64,000 bases of DNA from Phoronis australis (lineage: Eukaryota; Phoronida; Phoronidae), in assembly GCA_002633005.1 (NCBI GenBank), contig NMRA01000089.1, positions 874,003 through 938,002 on the forward strand, read 5' to 3'. The stretch's first letter is position 1, and every line of letters begins with the position of its first letter. Positions 1 through 12,700 of the stretch are shown one piece after another. Under the pieces are notes generated by a model that had not been told where the DNA came from, made no database searches, and was given only the letters and a program-made list of their open reading frames with translations. The translations under genes and the position numbers were made by a program.

Positions 1-678
1 CACTGATATCTGGTGTAGGAAACAGCTTTTTGTGAAAGACACTTGTTCAGACTTGTTTTACCTGTGTGGTTTTTAAATTTACACAAGACTATCACTGGCT
101 ACCTAACTGGGAGGCATTGAGGAGTGTCTAGAAATCTGGTGGTCTGACTGAATGTCTAATTATTGTCAATGTCTGGCACTGGCTACCACATCAAAGCAGT
201 ACTTGGTTATCCTCAAACCAGACATTCTTGAGTTCAAGAGTTGTTAAGTTGGAAGGTGTACCTGCGCTGGCCATTCTAACTGATGACTTCTTGGAAGACT
301 TAGAAGATTTTGTTTTTGTATTTGTTTGTGTGTGACTCATTCAGTGTTCACTAGTTTGACTCGAAAAAATACTGGAGATGTAAAACACAGATGGATGATT
401 GTTTTAGGGATAAAACCGCTGAAAACATCAATTAGTGACGTCGAAGCTAATATATGTAAGGTGTGGATCCCAAACGCACGAACGGAGACTTCTCACGTGT
501 CCCTAAGTTTGTGCGCAAAGGAACGTTCTAAATATTATAGTCTGCGAAATGTATACATTATTACTAACATCTATGTTCAGAGTGGGCTGTCTTGCAGTGT
601 GTCACCAGTGAGATTTTATGTTTAACTGTGCTTAAAATATACATTTTAATGGTAATTTTCATTTGTTGTTTGTTTCAG
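1..678. other. RIN 5' flank or intron, no coding support
   Basis: AT-rich sequence ending in a polypyrimidine tract and acceptor at 678. An upstream noncoding exon of RIN probably lies outside the window or unmarked within this stretch. I see no conserved protein and no repeat here. Confidence 0.4.
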
Positions 679-710
679 GTAAGAAAGTAGATGGATCTAA
701 AAGATGAACA
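679..710 (+). promoter_or_regulatory. 5' UTR piece of RIN with two overlapping upstream ORFs
   Basis: Acceptor tgtttcag ends at 678. The leader before ATG 711 holds ATGs at 691 and 704, each in a different frame, giving uORFs 691-720 (9 aa) and 704-733 (9 aa). Both run across the main start. The main ATG has A at -3. Bases 676-683 (CAGGTAAG) also resemble a donor, so this border could be read either way. Confidence 0.45.
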
Positions 711-791
711 ATGTCTGTGAAAAGCAATGGTAAACCAGTACTAGAGATGTCCTCGAGAGGAAAGGAACGACGGTCCAGCAACTACATCCAG
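711..791 (+). CDS. RIN: RIN coding exon 1
   Basis: 27 codons from ATG 711 to ...SNYIQ, then donor GTTTGT at 792; ends in phase 0. An in-frame stop lies immediately upstream (705-707). The peptide is basic and Ser-rich, with no signal peptide. The next exon joins in frame. The family's N-terminus is poorly conserved, so identification rests on splicing and frame only. Confidence 0.6.
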
Positions 792-3700
792 GTTTGTTTT
801 CATTTTGCTGTACCAACCACCTTCTAATCCAAATTTTATAACGTTCATCTTTGGAGTTGTGTGATTTTTACAGTCAAGTTATAAATTGAAGTATTGGTTA
901 CTCACTCAAACCTACTTGTGCATACCTAAAGACAAGACGCACATCAGAAGTATGTCTTTACATCACTGGCTATCTGTACGCAAAACATTAATCTGTCTTT
1001 CCCTACATATGGTTAGAATTTCAATACTTTGATCACTAGAAAACTGCACAAACTTGTTGATGTTTTTACGATTTGATGGTTCTGAAGTAAAGGGAAATGT
1101 GATTTGAAAATAGTTACAAAATGTACTGGGCGTGCTGTGTTAAGACATTTTGGCAGTGGTCAGCTTTACGGTAAATGAGCGGTTTATAGTAGTGTGCACT
1201 TTTCTGACTTCGCTGTTTGTGTATCGACTACACAAAAAGTATAATTATGTAAATTTTCTATTTTTGATTTTGCAAAACTTTTTGGTAAAAAATTATCAAC
1301 ACTAAATTAATGTAGTAAAAAGTTAACTTCATTAGAATCCTGGTTTGAACTTTTCAACTGTCTTCATATAATCATTAATTGTGTGAAATAGGGTTAAATC
1401 ACTTTACTTTTGTTAACTTATTACCTTTTCTTGGCTATTAAATATTGTGGTTTCCCATTTCAATAGTTTACCTTCTTGGTACTTAGGCATAGTTTAATGC
1501 TTTTGTAAAATAGTTTTGTGGTAAACCACAGGATAGGTAAAAGTAAAGCAATCACAGAATTTCTTGGCATTCTATTCTCTGTCAGTATCTCTCCAATGTC
1601 CGTCTTCTATTGTCGGACTTGAGGTCACGACGTTGGCACATCTTCGACTGTGCACTATTTTAACGAAGGGTCACATTCACCATTATTGACATGGGCAGTG
1701 CTATTATTTACAATAATTTTTCAAGTTGTTGATCCAAAACCAGGTCATTCCGTTCATTTATGATGAGAAAAATTGACCTGTCACCCCTTGAGATGTCCTC
1801 AACAATGGACTTGCCCGTGGCTGTATCTTTGAAAGAATCTTATATTTCAGCTCATCACAAGCATAGCCACTGATCTCGATGTTCTTTTGAGTGACCTCTG
1901 CGGACGTCGTCCAGTGGTCCGTGCGGACAAGGTGTCAGTGGACGAAAACAGGTGAGAGTTCTTGCCTAGACATTTATTTACTGTTTTGGTGAAATAAGAT
2001 TGCACATTCAGGTGTTGTGGCCTAAGTTTGTTTCTTTTACCTATACATGCTGGTTGTGTATTTGACTTATGTTTGCTGTGGTGCAGTCAAGTATTCAAAT
2101 AGTAAATCTAGTTGGTGGTGACAAAATGTTGTCGTGTTGGATGGTCATAATATCTTGAATATGTGATGTTTTCATAATTACTAAATTTCAGCATCATGGT
2201 ATTGAACGGAAGTACAGGAAATGTGACTTACTGGAAAAACTAATTCTAAATTTTAATCTCAGAAAAAGGAATGTGGATGGAACTATTTTGTTGCTTTATG
2301 TCTAAAATTGCTTCTAATTTGTCTGTTGTGTTATTGACCAGCAGTTTTTCTTTCAAACAAAACGTGTCAAGCCTTTGTTCCTTTTGTCTGTCCCTTATTC
2401 ACACTTGCCACCTAAGACCAACTGTCAATACAGTATTCTGGGAATTCATAATTCATCATCAATGCTAATCGGAAACGGGTTGCAATTACATCCACGCTGG
2501 GAACATCTATTAGCATATTAATATGTATTAAGTTGCGTCTCAGACGGCAACATATGGATTCAGTAGTTCTCCTGGGGGATAGACCACATGGCAGTTCGCA
2601 CTGAGTTTTAAGAAAGACTCGGACATTTTGTTCCCATGTATATCACACCCTTTTTCTTCCGTTGTCTGGAAAGTATAAACCAGTGGTTCGTGAAGCGCAA
2701 TTTGAAGATGATTACTGACTGGTTTAATATCACAGTAGTTCACCTATACAGAATTAAATTATTCATGTATCAAGAATTGGCATTTCATTAGTATTCAGCA
2801 GAGTGTTTTCAAAAGACCCATGTGTATTTACGTGATGGCTTCTTTATCGTAATTTATGTTATAAAAGTGTTATTCTGTGAAATATCACCTACTTTTCTTT
2901 GTGAAAATGATTGATTAGGTTTTAATTTTCTAGTGACTGAGTGGTTTTATGGCCAATTAGCTTATAGTGACCAGTATTGAGGATGGGTCATTTGACATTA
3001 AAGGTCAGTCTCTGGTGTTGTTTTGTTCGTAGCAATAGCGTGAGAAATGAGGTAAAGGCTGCTTTTTGCTTAGAAATAATGGATTTTATGAGATTAATAT
3101 TCTTGAATAGAGAATCGAAACTCTGCTTTCAGTGTGAAGTTTTGGACATTTTTGAATTTCATAGTCAGTACTCTTAAAGGGGGCCTAGTACTCTTAAAGG
3201 GGCCTGAGTCAGAGTTGTGGGATTAAAATTTGTTAAGTCTCAAAGATATCACCGTTTTGTTGATTAAAACTGCTCCATCAATCTTAGTATGGAATGTGAA
3301 CTCTTCCAAGATACATGGATTTGTTGGTTACAATTTTGTTTAATCAGTTGTTGACTAGGCTGTAAAGTGTCCCCAAAGGACATACCAGGGTTTTGTTGGT
3401 TACATGTTTGTTTGATCAGATCTTGACGTAATCAATGAAATAGGCTTTCAGAGAAATACTGTGTATGACATGCTATCCCTCTCTGATTTGACAAGGTCAT
3501 TTACATCAAATGTCAATCAGATATATCCCTGAACTCTTCATCAAGATAATCATCGATACGAGAATTGATAATCTAGTCTTTCCATCATTCTATTGCCCTA
3601 TTCCTGAATGAGATTGTGAATGCAGCATAGCCAAGAGGTGTTTTGTGTCTGCTGCTACGATATATTCCAAGTAATTTTGATGACTTCAAATTTGAGTTTT

Positions 3701-6700
3701 CTTTATTGATGATTTAATCTAGAGTAGAAAAATCTTTTGATTAATTATTGTTTTTAGTTAATTCATGTACCACTGACAGTATGGTACGGCCTTTGAAGAA
3801 CTATTCGTTCCCTTCATTGTAGAATACAATTTTCAGAAAGGGGAATTTTTTGTTGTCAAATTTCTTGTCAGAAATGAACAAGAAATGATAACTTCATTAT
3901 CATAGAAGTTTATTTTGTACAAGTGTCTACTAATTGGGCAATGGGAAACTTGAGATGTTAGAAAATTTTAGGACTGAAATTAAAATTTGAAAATGGTAAA
4001 ATGATAGTTTCGTAATAACGTTTGTTTCAAACTTAAGTTTTGTTTTGCATTTTTCAGTGCATATTCACGTTTTCAGATGAATTTTCTGAGAATGCTTGTG
4101 ACACCGTGGCAACATCTGTCAGTTGGCACAATATTCATGTTGTGGTTTTTCGGCCGTTGCTATCCGGTTTCCTCACCAGAGGTCTTCACGTGTCTTGTGA
4201 ATGAAAACCACTGCAGACAATTGGCAATGTATCACATTTCGCCCACTGTTTTCCCATGGGGTTCACCCGGCCTTATTAATAATGTGTACATTTGTCCGCG
4301 TCTGCTACCTGCATGTGTATATTGAGATATATAGACTAATGAGAACTCGTATTGGCTCATAGGTGAAACAGTTCATTCTACGGTGATCGTAATACAGGTA
4401 CCTAGTGTGGGTTAAGTGTTAGACACAATCAACAATGCTGGCAGGTGACTACTCTTTTTTGTCTGCTCTTTTGAACTTTCGGTTGATTTTCAGTTGATTT
4501 CACTCACAGAAAGCACTCACCAACTTAGCCTACTAAAAGCAGTTGATGGGAGTTTTGTTTTGTTAATAATAGTGATCTTCAAGAAATTTTAGACTTTGTC
4601 TTGAGTATGCTGTTATGATGTACAGCTTTCTTAAACAAAAAATCTATACATTTTAACAATGTTATCAGCATTTGAACTGTAGAAATATGACTTTCACCAG
4701 TTATTGCTGAGCAAACTGAACAGAGGTTACCGCAATACAATATGTTAAGATAGATCATTTTATGTTTGGATGTTTCAGTTAGTTTTACTGACTGTTCTGG
4801 GTGGTGGTACATTGTGCCTTTGACGTTGTCTAATCTGCTCTCACTTAAGGAAGGTTATGTTTGGTGTTCAATGATTTAATTTGAAAATATGCTGATAGAG
4901 ACTTCTTTTGAAGTTCCAGTGTCTTTGTGAATACCCACAACCTGAGAATTTTAATTCCCAAAATGTAACTAATTGGATTACCTTTGAGAAATGCTCACCC
5001 AGTTCGTGGGGCACATTGCAGCATTCAGGTGAGAAAATGTCCACTCTTTACTGAAGGAGGTGTTATATGATTCTTTTGACTCGTATGCGCTATAATATTG
5101 TCGTACTTGTGTGTACCCATCTTCTCTCAACTTGCTCCGGCCCCGGAGTTTTCAATTGCCCAACATAAGACACTGGTGGTGTTAAGGTGTACAAGTGTGG
5201 TATTTTACTTCAAACAAAGAACAAGGCTTGGAATTTTCCTCTTTTAAGAGGATTTCACTTATTTGATTTCTAGTTTCCTCCTTTTACGTCTCCTTGTTAT
5301 CATTCTTTGAATTTGTTCATGCAAAAACATTTATTTCAGTTAAGTTTTGTGACACAAAAATATTTCTATCAAACATCAATTATATAAAATGCATCTCTTG
5401 CACAAACTCCGTCTCCTCCGCTCCACATTAGACCTTTGTTTCGTGCTTTTCGTCACCGCCTTCGTCCTAGGTATTGCACCGGCCCCCTATTAGGATTCGA
5501 GGTGTTCTATTTTTTTTCTCGCGGATCGTTTTTTCGCGGACGCGGAGGGAGGGTGGCCAGTTGCATACTGGCCTTGGTGACGTCAGTCGGTCAGCTCAAA
5601 AAGCCTGGGTGACGTTACTCCGTCGGCTTAATTTCACTCCCTCCGGCTTCTGTCGCGTATATAATTCATCGGGCCTGTCGCCGCCAAAATTAATGATGCC
5701 TCATTAAAAAAATTGTACTCTTCCTTGAGTAAACTAAATTATTTACCCAGATGTTGGAAAATTGGCGTTCTTCTGTTATTCTGCTGCTAAAATTGCGATG
5801 CGCTCTTTGTGCGCCATTGCGTCACCTATCGGGCCAAGTTCTTCAATCAACTGTGGATTTTCATAACAATCGGAAGTGATTTCATTTCGTTACAAGTTTT
5901 TACTAGTATTTTAATACCAAAACAACAATTTCAGAAAGTACTCTCGAGAGATATCGCAAAGTTTGGGAAAATGGCGCTTTCATGCGCGTGTCACGAGATT
6001 GCACTGTTTTTCAAAATGACGGCAGATACAAAAGGCGGAGAATTGCGAAAAATAACGTTTATTAGATTTTGTTTACTTCTATAAACGGCTGTAACGGGCA
6101 CTGTGAATGTCGATTCATTCCCAGATTCTGCATGCACCCCTGCACTAAAGCAGGTTGTTAGCTCTAAGTTTCAAGACGAGGTGAGCACCCAGGTTGTGTG
6201 AAATTTCGGTGTCTTACGAAACTCTACACACGGCTACCTAGCTGCATGTTGACGAAAGTCTTCATACAGCTAGCTGGCTTTCTACTTCAGTATGTACATT
6301 TAAGATGCAACTTTTGTAAATACATCCAGGGTCAGATCCAGGATTTTGAGTTGGGGGGGGGGGCACGGCAAATAGAGTATTGGCCAGAATTTTGCAATTC
6401 ACTGAGACATTCGCACCCCCGAACTGCCCTTGACCCCCCTCTAAATCCGCCACAGCCGCACACCTCACCTTAATTGCCTACTAAAATCTGACAGGTGACA
6501 GAAATTCTGCTTGAAGCTTTGAACACGGTCTCTTCAAGAAGTATTCCTGTCTCTTGCGATGAACACTCAATCGGTTCACTCTTAGGTGTAGCTATTTCCC
6601 CTCGGCGTTTCCCACTAGCTGTACGGGTAACGGCTAGTGCCTATTTATGGAATGACACATCACCTGGAAAATTTTCTTTTTTGTCATTAGTCATTCCAAG

Positions 6701-9700
6701 CCTTGAAAGAATTCAATTTGATCCAGCAACAGCTTGAAGGTAACTAGCTGAAGGTGAAGGAACATTGATTTTCCATTTTTAACATTTTTGAGGTTACAGT
6801 TTAATAATTGGGCTAGTTAATAAAGTTCATTATGTGCCGAATTGATTTTTTTGCTTGAAACAGGTCGTGCTTGCGTGTGTATGAGCCCCAGTTGTTTTCT
6901 AAAGTTTGATTTGCCCCTTGGCTACAGGAAATAGATTGCGATATGAAAAGTTCACGCCATAGCCATGTGTTGTTACTAAGTAAATAATAGGTGAAAAGAG
7001 CTTCAAAAATTACAAACAGAATTTGTTCTGTGATGACGTACTCGTCTTGTTAGTCTTTGAACAAGATTTTTCATTCAAAGAGTCATAAGGCCGCCTTGAA
7101 GGCAAACAAGTTAGAGGAACATGACCTAATGCTCTACCAACATCACGTTTTCATGTTAATTTTGACGGGTACGAAACCAAAATTTGGTGAAAATCGTGTA
7201 CTCTTGTGTGCGCATTTTGAAAAGTCCATGTTTCTCATAGTGCCGGATTTTTCTCATCCTTTCTCTAATTTCCACATTTTCTGAACTGATAACATCTTCT
7301 CTGTCTACTCAGCAGAATTTTTCTAAATTCGGCTGTTCAGTAATGTACCCAAAACCGAGAAGAAATCTTAATGGGAACTTGTGACTTTTTGAATGGTAGT
7401 TTTCCTCAGCTTTAAATCAAATGAAAATTTCCAGAAGAATAAGTCATATTGAAGGCAGGCAAACTGTTCCAAATTTTAGAAGGCCTAGGAGGTGTTATGT
7501 ATTCTTGGAAAACATAACATGAATCTGCTAATTCTTACTAGCCATAACATCATCAAATTTCCTGTGGCTGGGAATGTTTTATTTAGATTTTAAAATGTAT
7601 TTACATCATTGCCTAAATCTCTTATTGGAAAGAGAATGAAATGTTATGCCTTAGTGCAGTTAATGAAAATGGCTACAAATCGTAAGCGAACCCTCGCCTT
7701 CTATTCTCTGTCACTTTAGAAATAGGCAAAAAATGTGCTACTATAAGGTTGCACATATCATTCAGTTTAAATAAACACGAGTATGAATGATGAATGCGCC
7801 AGTGGACGACTCGTAGGTTAAGCTTTGTGCGTAAATGTACCGGTACAACATTGCTGCAGTCAGTGGTAGTAACACGTGGAACGTTATTTGTTGAATGTCA
7901 TATGGGATAGGTGAGTGAATACACTTGAGACTTCCTATACGCTGACGGTCTGTCTGCTGACGGTCTGTCTGCTGTTGCCTGCACTTCAGTCGCCTCTCGG
8001 TCAGTTGATAGTAAATAGTTTACACATGCTAGTCTTTATTCAGGTAAAATTTAATCTGTGGTATCCGGTTGTCGTTAACAGAAGTCTGTGAACAGTGTTT
8101 TTGTTTTACTTTGAAGTCGTCTGCTTTTTTGCAAGTGCCTTGGGTTCCGTGGCAGAGTCAGTTCCACTTGACACATTTTGTTAACTTTTTACATCACTTA
8201 GGGCACAATTCCTTATTCAGTGCATTGTTAAACTTCTTTTGAAGAGATATAAACTTGTCAACTGTCTCTCAAAGGTGACTTTGGTCTTTCTCAGGTTATC
8301 TGCCATCTTTTTTTCTCCTTTTCTGATGCACACCAGGTGGTGAGACAGATTTCAGTTTGGCAATGATTTGAATACACTCCTCTGTTAGACAAAAGGTGCT
8401 GTTCAAAGTTGATTACGGAACGATGTATCATTTCTATTCCACATTACCATATTCATTGTCACGTCGGATGAACATGTTTCACGGTTCCTGTCGTTGCTCA
8501 CGTACACACCGTTACCTATGTTTAATTCAACAGTTTGTACAATCATGGAAAATGGTTGTAACAAGAGCTGACGAAGATGTTTGAACAGAGTTCATTCGTT
8601 AACGTTCCTAAGTTTTACCGGAACCTTTTATTAGTTATGAACCATCTAGCTTGTGACTGGTTGAAGCTGCACCTTGTTTGTATTTAGATGTCAAAAATAA
8701 CGAACACAACACTAAGTAACTTTCCCAACAAACTCAGCTCCAGTTTTTTTCCTTATCATAATTTCTAGGACGTCATTTTGTTGCCTCAAAGAACATTTGA
8801 AGCATGTACGAGCACAGATGCGCTGGCCCGCCTGTTCCAAAATCTACTCTACAATTCAGTCCCAGGTCATTTCACAATGTCAACCAGAATGTTGGAACTG
8901 ATGTAAGAAAATTTCTTGACTCAGTTTGACACAGACTTACCCGGTATTTAGTAATTTCTTGGTGTCACCTTTAAACAGGAAGTGGACAGGAAATACAGTT
9001 TGAAGTGGCCTTAGTTTTTTTGGTCAAAGTGCATTGGTTATTTCCTAAACTAAAATCTACCGGTAATCAAGTTTGCCTTGCTGTCAACAGTTTGTTCCAA
9101 TATTGCCTGTCTTTTCAGTGACTATAGACATGTCCTGGGGTGACTGGTGTATTATGTTGAAGTTTGCCTAAATTATAATTTGGTTTACATTACAGTCATA
9201 AGTTCAGTTGGTTAAATATTGTCTGTCTCACAATTTGTAGTGTCCTCTAAGGCAATTTTGTCTGCTTATAACATTTGGTTTAAGCTTGGCGTTAAATTAA
9301 AATTTTAAACAAATATTTTGTAACTTCTTTTTATTTAAGTTATGACAATAATGACACAGGTGATAGTATGACACAGGTAATAGTTGAAACAGTTAGGGTA
9401 ATAACATTGCTGATTTGTCTATTTGAGTGCACTTTTCATAATCTTGCTAAAAATAAAGAAAATGACTTGGATTAGGAGACTGGCAAGTAGTAACATAACC
9501 ATTGATTACATTGGCCTGTATACTAGTGACCTCTAGAGGATGAGTGGACAGTTTCACTTTTCTTTGAAAGGTATCCCGTCTAATTACATGTGCTGTAAAA
9601 GTTTTTTTCACAAAGTTGAACTTAATTCCTTTTGCCACCCGATTCAAGAAGTACCGCCTGCTTCAGCCAGGTGGCGATAAGAGTCGTTGATCCCACATGA

Positions 9701-12700
9701 TCAACCCCATTGCTTCCTGAATGTCTGCAGTATTCCCATCGTGACATCTGAGCAATTTCGGAATTTCCCATGTTGATAGCTGAACTTTAATAGAATTTCC
9801 CCATCATCATGACTCGGTGCATGCGGAATTCCCGTCGGATTCACTAGAATGACAGTTATGTGGGTCATTACCCGTCATACCTGGGAAGCAGCACTTGCCG
9901 TAAATCCCGTCCGCACACAGCTTTCCCTAGAGCAACGTACCCCACTTTTGAGTGAATCGTCCGCACACACACACATGTCCCATAACTAGGGTAAGGCTGA
10001 AGTTGTCGCTCTGTGCGTGACAATGAACACCTAATGCAAATACGTGGCGCAAAAGAAAACCCGGCTATATGTAACCGCACCTGATAATTACTTCCGCCTT
10101 GTCCAGGTTTGCGGCCACACAGGAATTACAAGTGGTGCAAGTTGCCCTAGAACAAGTTACGCCACCTCGATAAGATGGAGTAAGTTGTCACAAGTGGGGT
10201 AAGTTGCGCTAGTTTAAATAGCGTCCACACAGCACTCAAATCTAGCAGACAACTCATTCCAGGAGTTACTTGTTCTAGGGCAAGTCTGTGTGTGGACAGC
10301 ACTATAGTCTGTGTGCCCACGGGAACTATTATCTGATTACTTTTGACTTGTACTTTAACCTGGGCGTAAGTAGCACTTGAAACCTTCATTCATCATCAAC
10401 CCTTTGTATGGTCATGTACTTCTGTTATTGAAATCCCTGGAATCCCCTGGAGTGTTTTCTGTATCAATGAGGCACTGCAGTTTAATTTACTTATTTTCAA
10501 ATTACCCCTGATTCAAGAGTCTGTTGTGTATTCACTCACTGAGAAGGAATTGATATATTGTGTGTCTGCTTGCAGCCACAACACTGGTGTGTACAAGCCA
10601 GTAGCCTCCAGCTCCACAACAGGGGTCACTGTTGTTGTTATTGTTGTCTTGGGGAGTTAATTGGCTTATTACACTAGTTTCTAAATAGCCACTGGCAACC
10701 GAGACCAATACTTTTTGTGGCTGGTTGTCCCCTGTCTTCTGTGAGTAGCCACTGTCCTGATCAGTTGCTGTCAGACTATGATTTGTAGTTTGTTGTCCAA
10801 GGTATTATGTCTCGAAATTTCATTATTGTTGCACTTTTAGTCAAATGTGATTTATAAAGGTATTTTAAAAGTCATCATGCAACAAGAGAGTCCCAACTGT
10901 CTCAGTATCTTGCTTTTACATGGTTATTTTTTCTCCCTGTTTGTGGTTTTGCTATTTTTTGCTAGCTGGTCTTTGTCAAAATATCCAAAACCAAAAAAAA
11001 AACTGGAAATGTCAGTCAATACTATCAAGGTTTCATTATCAAATGAAAAGAATTTTGTAATGCAGCCAGGAATTTCAACCTGACATTCCACCTGTCAAAA
11101 GTTCACCGGAATTATTTTTACCCCCAGGAATAACAATCGTGAACTTTGACTTATTATCTGCGTCCACACACACATTTAAATTGGACAAGAATTGGCCATT
11201 TTGCTTCCACAATCGTCTATTTACCTTTTGTCTGCCACAACTCAATGGACGTCTCAGAGTTGCACTGACTCCAGCTAATGTTATGATTGGTTGATTGATT
11301 GAAGGCAGGTAGAATGCAATTCCTTGGCCATCTCACACCTATTTTACGCACCTGAGGCCATGAGCAAGTCAGTCTTTACCTGTATACAAACACACAGGAA
11401 CACATACACACCTGTCTGCTCAGAATTGTCTGCAGTTAAGTGTCACATGATCAGATTCCGTCTGCTTCAACTGATCTGTGGTATGACTTGCTGTGATGGG
11501 ACAGGTGGTTTCTTGCCTCTGTTCATGGACTGTCCATTGAGATGTGCCGTTGGATTAGAGACTGTGCAGGTATTGTACCGTACTCAGTTGCCATCATGTA
11601 TTGGAAGTTGTACTAGAGATCTGAATGTTGTCTGGTCTTATTTCACCACCAGGATTTTGCTACAAGAGAACCAATTATTTGTCCTGTTCTGACCTGGGTT
11701 CTGGTACCTTTGATGTCTAAATATAAATGGCAACTTCACCTGTTTTCTTTATTGGCGAACTAAGAACAAGGCACCTCAGCTTTGGAATAGACATGTGTTT
11801 CAGATATAATAATTTTGAAGTTCTTGTACAGAGCTTTTAAAGACAATGGATGTTTTAAATTTTCTTCTCAGCATCTTTGAGCATTTGGCGCATTGTCATC
11901 AACTTAGTTGTATTAGTCTGTTTTGGAATACTATGTTTCTTTTAGAAAAAAAAAATTGTTTTGAGAATGAAATGTACAAATTAGCGTGAATGACTTTGAT
12001 AAGTAGAGTTCACTAGTTTTTCAATTTGACTAAATCGAAACAAGGTACGTCAGAGCGAAATGTCTCCATCTGGCTCTCAGTAACACAGTCTCTTACAAAC
12101 AACCTCAAAAACTGCATCTTGCATGCTATGTATACAAGTATGTGTTGGACAAAAGCTGTAGTTAGTGATTGTGTACATTCATTTAAAATTCTAAACGGTT
12201 GATCCCTGATCAATTTGCTTCTGATTTCGGTAGAATTTTTCCTTGTCCTGCCAACAACTAGTTTTAGTCATTTTTTTTAAAAACTTGCTGACTGTTGTTT
12301 GGCAGGTATAACAAAAACAGACTTGTGCAGGCATAACAGGCAAATGTTTTTGTCACCCACTCCGCTAAATGTAGTTTACGAGACAGTATTGAAGAGTGAA
12401 GGTTGCCAGCTAAAGGTTTGTTGCACAAGAGCATGGGAGGAACATTGTGGTACTGGAGAACTATTGAGCTTTAACAATTGATGTTTGGTTGTGCTTGATC
12501 AGTCATTGGCGTCTTTGAGTTTCGTTTTTGCACTAAGCCGAATGTGAGTCTATGAGCAGACGCTAATGTGCTTAAACTTCGGGTATAATCTTTTGATTTT
12601 TTGTTCTGCTGAAACTTGAATGATAGCAGGCTGTACTTCTTTGCTTTGACTAATTACCTGAGGCAGCCAGGCCTGTCAATCAGCAGAGCAGTGGTTGGCC

